The notes beneath the pieces were generated by a model. That model did no database searches, was not told the DNA's origin, and saw only the letters and a program-made list of their open reading frames with translations. From Alteribacillus bidgolensis (lineage in GTDB: Bacteria; Bacillota; Bacilli; Bacillales; Marinococcaceae), in assembly GCF_002886255.1 (NCBI RefSeq), contig NZ_KZ614149.1, positions 1,178,001 through 1,242,000 of the forward strand: a DNA stretch of 64,000 bases, in the 5' to 3' direction. Each line of letters begins with the position of its first letter. Position 1 is the first letter of the stretch. Positions 1-7,768 of this stretch are shown here, piece by piece. The position numbers and the translations under genes are program-made.

Positions 1-265
1 CGAGGTGTTTCGCTTTCTTTGATTGAAGGGAACCAATAAAATGAAACTCGGCTTGTCCATGAAATGCTTCCCATTTCTGTAGTGCCCCTTCAAGTCTGTT
101 TTCCCCAATATGATGAATGCCTGCTTCTATAGCTTCTTTTGTTTTTTCAAGTGTGACATATTTAGTAACTGCAATAATCGTTACATCATCAGTGTGCCGG
201 TTTGAGCGGCTGCATGCTTCTTTTATTGTCTGCTGAATATGAGCTAAGTTGTTTGTTACCGTCAC
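1..265 (-). CDS. ylmE: YggS/YlmE family PLP-binding protein (3' end outside window)
   Basis: This is the N-terminal part (about 88 residues) of a pyridoxal-phosphate homeostasis protein. The reading starts at a GTG at 265 preceded by a GGAG box and continues past position 1. The lysine in the AVTKY motif (about residue 40) fits the Schiff-base lysine of the family, and the IGENR and FHFIGSLQSKK motifs further on are also typical. The family binds PLP without a known catalytic reaction and keeps the free PLP pool in balance. It directly follows pgeF in the same direction, as in the ylm cluster of B. subtilis. The product is cut only by the window edge. Confidence 0.9.
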   Translation of the reverse strand, partial: MTVTNNLAHIQQTIKEACSRSNRHTDDVTIIAVTKYVTLEKTKEAIEAGIHHIGENRLEGALQKWEAFHGQAEFHFIGSLQSKKAKHL

Positions 266-283
266 TATTTCTTTTTCTCCTTT

Positions 284-1120
284 CTACTTATTTTCCTTTA
301 ATCCTATGAAAGACATCATTCGGCCGGTTCCTCCGCCATCTCTTCGATGAGAGAAAAATAATTCTTTTTCGCTATATGTACAATAGCTGCTTACAAAAAT
401 GTTTTCTGAAGGAAGACCGGCAACTTCTAATAAAACTTTATTCATTTCTTTCATATCCAGCTGAAACCGGCCTTTTTGTGTAGAATACCAAGGGACAGGT
501 TTGTAGGATGGAATGAGTTTTTCCAATTGAGAAATGACTTTATCATCTACTTCATACGCCTCTTGAGAAATAGATGGACCGATAACAACATAGATGTCTT
601 CTATATTTATTTTTTCGGTTTGCACCCATGTGTTTACAAACTTCCCGCCAATATTAAGTGCGGTTCCTTTCCAGCCAGCATGAGCAAGTCCCACAAATTC
701 GGCAGCTGGTGCAAAAAAGATTAAAGGCACACAATCAGCATAAAAACTTACAAGCAGTAATCCTTTTTCGTTTGTATACATCCCATCTGCCTCACCAGCT
801 GCAGACTGCCGGGATAACGCCCCTTTACCTTTATCCTCACCCCTGATCTTTATTATCTCATTGCCATGTACTTGTTCTGAAGCAGTCCAGCTTGAAAGTG
901 GAAAACCTAATTCTTTTCCAATATTCTTTCTGTTTGCTATAACAGTTTGCGGTTCATCTCCAACATGAAAAGCGGTATTTAACGAATCAAACGGCTTAAC
1001 CCCTTCGCCGCCTTTTCTTGTTGTTATTCCAGCTAGAAGAGAAGGTTCTCTTTTAAATGGTTTACTGTTTACGCTAAGAATTCTTTCACTTTTTTTAGAA
1101 AAAGGATCTTTTTCCATCAT
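284..1120 (-). CDS. pgeF: Peptidoglycan editing factor, YfiH/laccase-domain family
   Basis: This protein of about 278 residues belongs to the multicopper polyphenol oxidase (YfiH) family. The metal-site motifs are visible as VHGN, YADCVPL and AHAGWKGT, giving the His/Cys/His set of the active site. The family was long described as laccase-like. Work in enteric bacteria links it to removing wrong amino acids from peptidoglycan precursors, hence PgeF. I start at the ATG at 1120, with AAGGA six bases upstream; a GTG further out (1147) keeps the frame but has no ribosome site. It sits between ylmC and ylmE. Family call is secure; the physiological role here is inferred from the family. Confidence 0.9.
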   Translation of the reverse strand: MMEKDPFSKKSERILSVNSKPFKREPSLLAGITTRKGGEGVKPFDSLNTAFHVGDEPQTVIANRKNIGKELGFPLSSWTASEQVHGNEIIKIRGEDKGKGALSRQSAAGEADGMYTNEKGLLLVSFYADCVPLIFFAPAAEFVGLAHAGWKGTALNIGGKFVNTWVQTEKINIEDIYVVIGPSISQEAYEVDDKVISQLEKLIPSYKPVPWYSTQKGRFQLDMKEMNKVLLEVAGLPSENIFVSSYCTYSEKELFFSHRRDGGGTGRMMSFIGLKENK

Positions 1121-1234
1121 ACCTCTTCCTTCGTACAAATTCGTCACAATCAGTCTATTTATTTTAACATATTTTGTGCTGTTCCCATAGAAAATTCCTG
1201 TAAGACCTTGTTCAAAGCGTTAGAGGCAGCAGTG

Positions 1235-1480
1235 TTATTCTGCCTCTCCTTCATATAAATTTACCAAAATAACATCAGAACCAATTTTGACAATCTGTGT
1301 CCAAGGAACGACAAATTCATTATCACGGTTAAAAAGCGTCATCATTTTCGCAGATCCGCCTACAATGATCGCATCTACTTGACCAGTTTCAACATTTATA
1401 TCGACATCTCCTGCATGACCGAGCCTTTTGCCTGTATGCATATTCACTATATCTTTTGCTTGTAATTCTGAAATTCTCAT
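1235..1480 (-). CDS. ylmC: YlmC/YmxH family PRC-barrel protein
   Basis: A small protein of 81 residues with the YlmC/YmxH signature: MRISELQAKDIVNM at the start, then GKRLGHAGDVDIN and VPWTQIVKIGSDVILV. The fold expected is a PRC barrel. Members are found in spore formers, usually next to sigG, and their function is not defined. The start chosen is the ATG at 1480, which has AAAGGAG eight bases upstream; an upstream in-frame start would place that ribosome site inside the gene. It is the first gene downstream of the sigG terminator. Confidence 0.88.
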   Translation of the reverse strand: MRISELQAKDIVNMHTGKRLGHAGDVDINVETGQVDAIIVGGSAKMMTLFNRDNEFVVPWTQIVKIGSDVILVNLYEGEAE

Positions 1481-1606
1481 CTCCCCGGCTCCTTTACCCA
1501 AAAGTTGAATACTACATATATATGTATCACCCCTCTAGAACATATCCTCTAAATAGAAAAACTTATCTTTGTCCCAACCGCCCCCTAAATTTTTGAATTT
1601 TTGACG

Positions 1607-1642
1607 TAAAAATTACCCCGCCTGCTTTTAGGCGAGGTAAAG
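1607..1642 (-). terminator. Terminator downstream of sigG
   Basis: On the minus strand the sequence forms a stem TTACCtCGCCT / AGGCGgGGTAA followed by a T-rich run, starting a few bases beyond the sigG stop codon. It separates sigG from ylmC. Confidence 0.85.
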
Positions 1643-1647
1643 AAGGG

Positions 1648-2433
1648 TTAAATGCTTGCTGAGCGGTTCATTTGTTTAATAGCTGCTTTTTCAAGTCTTG
1701 AAACCTGAGCTTGTGATATACCAATTTCATCTGCGACTTCCATTTGTGTTTTTCCTTGGAAAAACCTCATACTTAATATCATTTTTTCTCTTGCTGTCAA
1801 CTGCACCATTGCTTCTTTCAATGCAAGATGCTCCAGCCATTTTTTATCTTGCTCTTTATCATCACTAATTTGATCCATTACATAAATCGGATCTCCGCCG
1901 TCATTGTAAATGGGCTCAAATAAAGAGACAGGATCCTGTATAGCATCCAGTGCAAAAACGACTTCTTCTTTAGGCATTTCCAGTTTCGCTGCAATCTCTT
2001 GTACGGTCGGCTCTTCTTCGCGTGCTCTTTCAGCCATCAACTGATCACGAACTTGAAGGGCTTTGTAAGCTGTATCCCGCAAGGATCTTGATACTCTAAT
2101 GGGATTATTATCACGAAGATAACGTCTTACTTCCCCTATTATCATAGGAACAGCGTACGTCGAAAATCTTACATTTTGAGAAAGGTCAAAGTTATCAATG
2201 GATTTCATTAGTCCAATGCAGCCAACCTGAAACAAATCATCCATATGTTCTCCACGGTTGTTAAATCGTTGAATGACACTAAGAACAAGACGAAGATTAC
2301 CATTTACTAATTCTTCTCGAGCTTGTTCATCTCCTTGCTGCATTTGCCTGAAAAGTGCTCTCATCTCTTTATTTTTTAGAACGGGAAGTTTAGAAGTATC
2401 AACACCACATATCTCCACCTTGCTACGTGCCAC
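1648..2433 (-). CDS. sigG: Forespore sigma factor SigG
   Basis: A 261-residue sigma-70 family protein nearly identical in length to B. subtilis sigma-G. The N-terminus ARSKVEICGVDTSKLPVL is the typical sigma-G opening. Region 2 (DLFQVGCIGLMKSIDNFD, FSTYAVPMIIGEVRRYLRD) and region 4 (helix-turn-helix EVADEIGISQAQVSRLEK) are intact. It directs late forespore transcription during sporulation. The start is a GTG at 2433 with GGGAGG seven bases before it; the frame stays open upstream but has no better site. A sigma-F-like promoter lies about 70 bases before the start, so the gene can be read independently of spoIIG. Confidence 0.97.
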   Translation of the reverse strand: MARSKVEICGVDTSKLPVLKNKEMRALFRQMQQGDEQAREELVNGNLRLVLSVIQRFNNRGEHMDDLFQVGCIGLMKSIDNFDLSQNVRFSTYAVPMIIGEVRRYLRDNNPIRVSRSLRDTAYKALQVRDQLMAERAREEEPTVQEIAAKLEMPKEEVVFALDAIQDPVSLFEPIYNDGGDPIYVMDQISDDKEQDKKWLEHLALKEAMVQLTAREKMILSMRFFQGKTQMEVADEIGISQAQVSRLEKAAIKQMNRSASI

Positions 2434-2501
2434 TGTAGTCCCTCCCAAGCAATGATGTAGGGGATGCAATACACACCCCGCTATTCTTGTATGTTCATGT
2501 T

Positions 2502-2530
2502 CAGTATTTCCTCGCAAAGGAAAATTATGC
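2502..2530 (-). promoter_or_regulatory. Sigma-F/sigma-G type promoter of sigG
   Basis: On the minus strand GCATA (2530-2526) is followed after 14 bases by GGAAATACTG (2511-2502). The latter fits the GGNNANAHTR -10 element of forespore promoters and the former fits the -35 GYATA. Known biology: sigG is first transcribed by sigma-F. The spacer is one or two bases shorter than usual. Confidence 0.6.
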
Positions 2531-2551
2531 AGACACCAATAAACATAAAAG

Positions 2552-2653
2552 GAGGCTGTTCTATATCCTTCGTGTCAAAAATTCCAGCAGGAGCACACTT
2601 TTCATACATGATAGCCTGCTTTTTTGACTCGAAAAAAATTTTGAACAGCCTCT
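2552..2653 (-). repeat. Long nested inverted repeat between sigE and sigG
   Basis: Outer arms GAGGCTGTTC and GAACAGCCTC (10/10) enclose inner arms GTCAAAAA/TTTTTGAC and AGCAGG/CCTGCT, making one extended imperfect hairpin of about 100 bases. On the minus strand the outer arm ends in CTTTT, so it may act as a terminator or readthrough control after sigE. Its size is unusual for a simple terminator. It contains no open reading frame of interest. Confidence 0.6.
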
Positions 2654-2669
2654 ATATTAAGAGAAGGAA

Positions 2670-3383
2670 TCACACCATTTTATTAAATTCTTTTCGTAAT
2701 CTTTTGATTATTCTTTTTTCTAAACGAGAAATATATGATTGCGAAATGCCTAATAAATCAGCAACATCTTTTTGTGTTTTTTCTGGTTTTCCCGCCAGCC
2801 CGAAACGCATTTCCATGATTTGTTTCTCCCGTGGATTTAAGGTGCTGAGAGCTCTTCTTAGAAGCCTGCGGTCTACTTTATCTTCAATGCCCTTTGTAAT
2901 AATATCTTCTTCTGTACCAAGAATATCAGAAAGAAGCAGTTCATTACCGTCCCAGTCAATGTTAAGCGGTTCATCAAAAGATATTTCCGAACGTAATTTG
3001 TTCGTACGGCGCAAATGCATTAGAATTTCATTTTCAATACAGCGGGATGCGTACGTAGCAAGCTTTATTTTTTTTTCTGGATTAAAAGTGTTTACAGCTT
3101 TAATAAGCCCAATCGTGCCGATACTAATTAGATCTTCAATGTTTATACCAGTGTTTTCAAATTTACGGGCAATATACACAACTAATCGCAAGTTACGTTC
3201 AATTAAAACCGACCTGGCAGCTTCATCATCTTTAGGAAGCAAACTGATTAAATGGGCCTCTTCTTCTTTGGAAAGAGGCGGCGGTAGAGCTTCACTGCCC
3301 CCAATATAATATAGTTCGTCCGGTTTTAAACCAATCTTTTGCAGCAGCCTGTACCATAATAGTTTAAACTTTAGTTTCAGCAA
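2670..3383 (-). CDS. sigE: Mother-cell sigma factor SigE precursor (pro-sigma-E)
   Basis: A 237-residue sigma-70 family protein, strongly similar to B. subtilis sigma-E (239). The first ~27 residues (MLKLKFKLLWYRLLQKIG) form the basic, amphipathic pro-sequence that holds the factor inactive at the membrane until SpoIIGA cleaves it ahead of YYIGGSEALPPPLS. Region 2 (NIEDLISIGTIGLIKAVNTF, KLATYASRCIENEILMHLR) and the region-4 helix-turn-helix (DVADLLGISQSYISRLEKR) are intact. Translation starts at a TTG with GGAGGT upstream. It follows spoIIGA by 26 bases, forming the spoIIG operon. Confidence 0.97.
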   Translation of the reverse strand: MLKLKFKLLWYRLLQKIGLKPDELYYIGGSEALPPPLSKEEEAHLISLLPKDDEAARSVLIERNLRLVVYIARKFENTGINIEDLISIGTIGLIKAVNTFNPEKKIKLATYASRCIENEILMHLRRTNKLRSEISFDEPLNIDWDGNELLLSDILGTEEDIITKGIEDKVDRRLLRRALSTLNPREKQIMEMRFGLAGKPEKTQKDVADLLGISQSYISRLEKRIIKRLRKEFNKMV

Positions 3384-3409
3384 ACGTATGACCTCCTACA
3401 AAAATAGTT

Positions 3410-4315
3410 TTACGCACTTTCATGTGCAGAAGCCTGCAGAGGATCAGAAGGAAATATCATTTGAAAATCTTCATTTGAAGATAATGACTGCGACTCTAGA
3501 CCGACTAATATCGTATCAAAATCAATTTGTCTTTCTTCATATTGAACCGTAACCAAATCTGGTTTCAATGCAAACATCATTTGCATATTTTGCCCTGCTG
3601 TTCTATAAGGAACCAGCCTCCACCTCCCTTCCCACCAGGTTACGTATTCTAAATCTTCGATCCGTTTATGGTGAAGCATATTCTGCAGCTGTTTAAACTG
3701 TTCTTCAGGCAGTTCTTTTTGCAATAAAGAAATTTGCATCACCATAACTGGCGACCGAGTGACCGGATCCTTTAATTGATTGCCCGTATCAATTAAAGCT
3801 TCGCCTTTCCAAGTTGTATTTTCTACTTTAATTGTCACTGTCGCTAACTTAGACCATTGCATTTTTCTAGCTGTTGTCGTGTTGTCTGTCCATTTAAATG
3901 TCAACCACAAAACAGGGACCGAAAACACAATAAGTATTATGGAAAAACTGCTGTACATCGAAGCAGCATACTCAGATAAAAATCCTTCTCTATGCTGCAA
4001 AGAAAAACGCATGGTTTCTATAGCTGTAATTGTCCCGGCTGCTAAGAAGCTCATAACGTAAAACATAAATAAACTTTGCAAAAAGGCGAAAAGAGACGGA
4101 AAACCAAACGCAGCGGAGACTAAAATAATAGATAACAAAACCTTGCCTAACGGATGCACCAGCCATAGCTCAAATGGAGTAAGTACAATAAAAATACTGC
4201 AGGATCCGATGACAGAAACGATAAACAGACGTTTTAATGAGAGTTTTCGTTTGATCAACCGCGCAGTCCCAGTGAATAACACAAGATGAATGATGACATT
4301 TAATCCAAATAACAA
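3410..4315 (-). CDS. spoIIGA: Sigma-E processing protease SpoIIGA
   Basis: An aspartic-type membrane protease that cleaves pro-sigma-E at the sporulation septum. The N-terminal half carries about five membrane segments. The C-terminal half has the catalytic LIDTGNQLKDP motif (Asp near residue 176) and follows the family to the end. Length (301) is slightly under B. subtilis (309) because the N-terminus is uncertain. The uninterrupted frame begins at a TTG at 4315 with no ribosome site. The family start MxIYLD would be restored only by removing one base near 4324, or approached by starting at an ATA codon at 4330 behind AAGG (see findings). Function is assigned with confidence; the exact 5' end is not. 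Confidence 0.9.
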   Translation of the reverse strand: MLFGLNVIIHLVLFTGTARLIKRKLSLKRLFIVSVIGSCSIFIVLTPFELWLVHPLGKVLLSIILVSAAFGFPSLFAFLQSLFMFYVMSFLAAGTITAIETMRFSLQHREGFLSEYAASMYSSFSIILIVFSVPVLWLTFKWTDNTTTARKMQWSKLATVTIKVENTTWKGEALIDTGNQLKDPVTRSPVMVMQISLLQKELPEEQFKQLQNMLHHKRIEDLEYVTWWEGRWRLVPYRTAGQNMQMMFALKPDLVTVQYEERQIDFDTILVGLESQSLSSNEDFQMIFPSDPLQASAHESA

Positions 4316-4373
4316 GTCAAGATAATATATTCATATCACCTTCTAGCATTCATCTGTTGATAGAGTATTTCCT

Positions 4374-4406
4374 ATTATATATATAAACTATTTAAAAGTC
4401 TGTCAG
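4374..4406 (-). promoter_or_regulatory. spoIIG operon promoter with wide spacer
   Basis: On the minus strand CTGACA (4406-4401) and a perfect TATAAT (4379-4374) are separated by 21 bases. The B. subtilis spoIIG promoter is known for near-consensus elements with an overlong 22-base spacer and activation by Spo0A~P. The -35 lies in an inverted repeat CTGTCA-N5-TGACAG, and a further TGACAAA lies upstream; these resemble 0A boxes only loosely. Confidence 0.6.
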
Positions 4407-4447
4407 TTCATGACAGTTTTTTTCTCTTCTTTTCAGTTATTTTGTCA

Positions 4448-4537
4448 TTAGAAAAACGCCTCTTGAGAAATACGTCTAAATTCAGGGCAAGAGTATACTA
4501 TTTTGATCCTTTAACAAAGTTAAATCTTCCTAAAGTG
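4448..4537 (+). repeat. RUCCU two-hairpin repeat, copy A1 (degenerate)
   Basis: First of two tandem copies between spoIIGA and ftsZ. The first hairpin is eroded, but the second half (TTTGATCCTTTAACAAAG, then CCTAAAGTGTTAGAAAA) is clear. Orientation is plus, against the flanking genes. Confidence 0.6.
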
Positions 4538-4628
4538 TTAGAAAAACTTGACTTACCGCCAAGTCCAATGGCGGAAGTCATTGTTTTGCTTATACTTTGA
4601 TCCTTTAGCATAGTTAATCTTTCAAAGT
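4538..4628 (+). repeat. RUCCU two-hairpin repeat, copy A2
   Basis: A complete core. Hairpin 1 has arms GACTTaCCGCC / GGCGGAAGTC around a loop with GTCC; hairpin 2 has arms ACTTTG / CATAGT around ATCCT. Together with copy A1, the spoIIG promoter and the ftsZ terminator it fills the 366-base gap between spoIIGA and ftsZ. Confidence 0.75.
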
Positions 4629-4630
4629 AC

Positions 4631-4681
4631 AAAAAGAGCTGTCCCTGTAAGCCAAAAAGTCGGCTTAAGGGACAGCCCTTG
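4631..4681 (-). terminator. Terminator downstream of ftsZ
   Basis: On the minus strand GGGCTGTCCCT...AGGGACAGCtC, with inner arms AAGCC/GGCTT, is followed by TTTTT. It lies 16 bases past the ftsZ stop and closes the ftsA-ftsZ unit. Confidence 0.88.
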
Positions 4682-4696
4682 TAAAATATTCTAAGG

Positions 4697-5869
4697 TTAT
4701 TTTCTTCTGCGGCGGTTGCGCAGAAATGTTGGTATATCTAATGTTTCTGTTTCTTCTTGCGGCTGCTGCTCTTTTACAGGTTCATTGACTTCTTCTTGTT
4801 GTGGCGGGCGTTCTTGCTGCTGAGCATTCATGCGCGGTGTTACTCCTGCAGCAGGCTGGCTTCGTCTTTGCTGTAGACTTGACTGCCGCTGCGTTTGTTT
4901 TTCCTGTTTTTCTTCATTATCTTCAAATCCGGTTGCAATGACAGTGACCACAATTTCATCATTTAAATTTTCATTAATAACAGAACCAAAAATCATATTC
5001 ACTTCATGATCAGATGCATCTGAAACAATCTCTGCTGCTTCATGCACCTCAAATAAGCTGAGATTCGTTCCGCCTGTGATATTCATCAAGACTCCTTGTG
5101 CACCGTCCACTGACGTTTCTAGAAGAGGGCTTGATATCGCTTTTTTAGCGGCTTCTGCTGCTCTGTTTTCACCTGTAGCTATACCAATTCCCATTAACGC
5201 CGAACCTTTTTCACTCATAATGGTTTTCACATCAGCAAAATCAAGATTAATAAGACCCGGTACTGCAATTAAGTCTGATATACCTTGCACACCTTGACGG
5301 AGCACGTTATCCGCTTCGCGGAACGCTTCAAGCATTGGAGTATTTTTGTCTACTATTTCTAGTAATCGATCATTAGGAATAACAATTAACGTGTCTACTT
5401 TTTCTTTTAAGGCTGTAATGCCAGTGGAAGCCTGTCCGGAACGTTTCCGGCCTTCAAAGGTAAACGGCCTGGTTACAACACCAACCGTTAATGCGCCAAT
5501 TTCTTTTGCTACTTCAGCAATAACAGGCGCTGCACCTGTACCGGTTCCGCCTCCCATACCAGCCGTTATAAATACCATATCTGCTCCCGTTAGAGCTTCT
5601 TCAATCTGTTCTTTGCTTTCTTCTGCTGCTTTCTTTCCAATTTCAGGGTTAGCGCCGGCACCAAGACCTCGCGTTAGTTTACCGCCAAGCTGAAGTTTGG
5701 TTTCAGCTTCTGATAATTGGAGAGCTTGGGCGTCGGTATTTACCGCAATAAACTCTACTCCCTGAAGACCATTTTCAATCATTCGATTTACAGCGTTGGA
5801 GCCGCCGCCGCCAACACCTATTACTTTAATTTGGGCTAGTTGTTCCATATCCATCTCAAATTCCAACAT
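4697..5869 (-). CDS. ftsZ: Cell division GTPase FtsZ
   Basis: The tubulin homologue that polymerises into the Z-ring at mid-cell. The 390-residue product has the N-terminal IKVIGVGGGGSNAVNRM, the tubulin signature GGGTGTGAAPVIA (about residues 107-119), the T7-loop region NLDFADVKTIM, a glutamine-rich variable linker (about 318-375) and the conserved C-terminal peptide DIPTFLRNRRRRK, which binds FtsA, SepF and EzrA. The start has GGAGG seven bases upstream. It follows ftsA by 46 bases and ends in a strong terminator. Confidence 0.99.
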   Translation of the reverse strand: MLEFEMDMEQLAQIKVIGVGGGGSNAVNRMIENGLQGVEFIAVNTDAQALQLSEAETKLQLGGKLTRGLGAGANPEIGKKAAEESKEQIEEALTGADMVFITAGMGGGTGTGAAPVIAEVAKEIGALTVGVVTRPFTFEGRKRSGQASTGITALKEKVDTLIVIPNDRLLEIVDKNTPMLEAFREADNVLRQGVQGISDLIAVPGLINLDFADVKTIMSEKGSALMGIGIATGENRAAEAAKKAISSPLLETSVDGAQGVLMNITGGTNLSLFEVHEAAEIVSDASDHEVNMIFGSVINENLNDEIVVTVIATGFEDNEEKQEKQTQRQSSLQQRRSQPAAGVTPRMNAQQQERPPQQEEVNEPVKEQQPQEETETLDIPTFLRNRRRRK

Positions 5870-5915
5870 TCAAGGTCCTCCTAATTCATCAGTTCTATCC
5901 ATGCAGCTTTGCACC

Positions 5916-7202
5916 TTATTCAAAGAATACTTTAAAGAAATTTTTCACCTTATTTTTCATTCCAGGGTCATCAGGATTTTTTTCTTGTTTTGGTGCTTTT
6001 TGCTGATTCGTGCTCTCTTCTGGTTCATTGTTCTTAGTAGAAGAAACCGAAGCAGCTGTCTCCTTACCCTGCATTTTAACATTTCGGTGAGCAAATTCAA
6101 TCAGACCGATTCCTGTTGTATAAACAGGCTCTCTAACTCCGATATAGTCAGGAACAGCCATTCGGACATTATGGCGCAATACGTCCCTAGCAAGTTCAAG
6201 TGCTCCCGGTACCATGACAGATCCTCCCGTGAGTATATAACCTCCAGGAAGATCAGAAAAACCCATTTTATATACTTCATCATCAACCAGTTCTAATATT
6301 TCCTCTAAACGCGGCTCGATGATATGAGCTATTTCATATTGAGAGTATTCTTCCGTATTTTCATTGCCAATTGTTTTCATTTCGAAAGTAACTTCATCAG
6401 AGGCCTCATCAATAAAGGCATGTCCTTGTTCTTTTTTTACTCTCTCCGCTTCTTCTGTGGTCGTGCGAAGTCCAACAGAGATATCGTTAGTAATATGATC
6501 TCCGCCGATTGCTAATACGGACATAGCCTGCATCATTCCGTTTTGGAAAACAGAGATGGTCGTAGAGCCTCCGCCAACATCCACAAGTGCTACTCCTAAA
6601 GACTTTTCATCTTTAGATAGAGCTACAGTGCCTGCAGCAAGGGGCTGCAAACAAATATCAGCAACTTCTAGTCCAGCTTTTTCTACGCATCGAAGCAAAT
6701 TATGTAATGCTGTTTTAGCTCCTGTAATAATTATTCCCTCTAATTCAAGGCGGACTCCAAGCATTCCCCGCGGATCATTGATTCCTTCTAGACCATCTAC
6801 AATAAACTGTGTTGGAATAACATCAATGACTTCTCGTTCAGGCGGGATCGACAATACTTGAGCTGCATCCATTACGCGCTCAATATCATCATTTCTGATT
6901 TCTCGGTCAGGGCTCGAAACGGCAACTACTCCACTGCATGCCTGCATATCAATATGATTGCCATTCACTCCCACAATTACTTGATCCACCTGAAGTCCTA
7001 CCATACGTTCTGCTTGATCGACAGCCTGTTGGATTGACCTTACTGTTTCATCGATATCAACAATAGCTCCTTTTTTTAATCCGGTGGAAGGAGCATTGCC
7101 TACTCCTATCACTTTTAAGGAGCCTCCGGACATTTCTCCTATTATAACTCGAACGCCGGACGTACCGATATCAAGGCTGACATAGATATCTTCGTTGTTC
7201 AT
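5916..7202 (-). CDS. ftsA: Cell division protein FtsA
   Basis: An actin-family ATPase that tethers FtsZ filaments to the membrane. The 428-residue product begins MNNEDIYVSLDIGTSGVR, has the FtsA-specific 1C domain near residues 85-165, the phosphate-2 motif ALVDVGGGSTTISVF and the adenosine motif GGYILTGGSVMVPG. The last residues (KNKVKNFFKVFFE) form the amphipathic membrane-targeting helix. The start at 7202 is set by GGGAGGTG seven bases upstream; the frame extends 22 codons further without a ribosome site. It is first in an ftsA-ftsZ transcript with its own promoter region after sbp. Confidence 0.98.
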   Translation of the reverse strand: MNNEDIYVSLDIGTSGVRVIIGEMSGGSLKVIGVGNAPSTGLKKGAIVDIDETVRSIQQAVDQAERMVGLQVDQVIVGVNGNHIDMQACSGVVAVSSPDREIRNDDIERVMDAAQVLSIPPEREVIDVIPTQFIVDGLEGINDPRGMLGVRLELEGIIITGAKTALHNLLRCVEKAGLEVADICLQPLAAGTVALSKDEKSLGVALVDVGGGSTTISVFQNGMMQAMSVLAIGGDHITNDISVGLRTTTEEAERVKKEQGHAFIDEASDEVTFEMKTIGNENTEEYSQYEIAHIIEPRLEEILELVDDEVYKMGFSDLPGGYILTGGSVMVPGALELARDVLRHNVRMAVPDYIGVREPVYTTGIGLIEFAHRNVKMQGKETAASVSSTKNNEPEESTNQQKAPKQEKNPDDPGMKNKVKNFFKVFFE

Positions 7203-7354
7203 GTATTGGCACCTCCCGTTGCATATCTTAACTGCATCTATTATTCTTTCTTTTTCTGTTTTTTTCACCTTCCTTCCATCTTAGCATGTGAAAAGATGGT
7301 TGGTGTGAAAAAACTAACAAAAAATTATTTACGATTGTTTTTCAATATTATTAC

Positions 7355-7380
7355 ACTTCAACAACTAAAGTTGAAATCCT
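7355..7380 (-). promoter_or_regulatory. Candidate sigma-H promoter of ftsA-ftsZ
   Basis: On the minus strand AGGATTT (7380-7374) is followed by GTTGAAGT ending at 7355, with 11 bases between the two. This resembles the sigma-H consensus RNAGGAWWW ... RNNGAAT, with one -10 base off. In B. subtilis ftsAZ has a sigma-H promoter that boosts FtsZ at sporulation. An extended -10 TGCTAAGAT nearer the gene could serve sigma-A. Confidence 0.45.
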
Positions 7381-7423
7381 TTGAATAAGAGTGAAAAACT
7401 ATTCAGCAAGTTTCAAAGATCCA

Positions 7424-7765
7424 TTATTTTATCTTCCACTGTTTTAAAAGCTCTCGTCTCATTATAGCAATATTTCGAAAAAGCCTTACACCAAAAGCAA
7501 AAACTGCTGCTAAGTATAAGTCTACACCAAGTTGGTCCCCCAGAAAAGCTAAACTTAAAGCAAAAAAAAGATTTATAATTAAACCAGAAATGAATAAGGA
7601 ATCTTCAAATTCTTTTTCCAAACTGGCTTTACACCCGCCAACCAATGTATCTAAAACTGCTAAAATGGCTATGGTGATATAAACTGAATATCCAGCAGGA
7701 ATGTGAACACCTGTCAATAATCCAATCACGACTCCTAGAAACACACCGACGACTGGCAGCCACAT
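7424..7765 (-). CDS. sbp: Small basic protein Sbp (DUF1290)
   Basis: A 113-residue membrane protein with three or four hydrophobic segments and the DUF1290 signature: PAGYSVYITIAILAVLDTLVGG, then FGVRLFRNIAIMRRELLKQW near the end. The family is always found between ylxX and ftsA in Bacillaceae. Its function is unknown beyond the link with division genes. It begins three bases after the ylxX stop, so the two are co-transcribed and probably coupled. Confidence 0.93.
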   Translation of the reverse strand: MWLPVVGVFLGVVIGLLTGVHIPAGYSVYITIAILAVLDTLVGGCKASLEKEFEDSLFISGLIINLFFALSLAFLGDQLGVDLYLAAVFAFGVRLFRNIAIMRRELLKQWKIK

Positions 7766-7768
7766 GAC

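Noticed and set aside
2464..3309. A long plus-strand frame opposite sigE
   Set aside because: It is antisense to a clear sigma factor gene; no start signal and hydrophobic, serine-rich composition.
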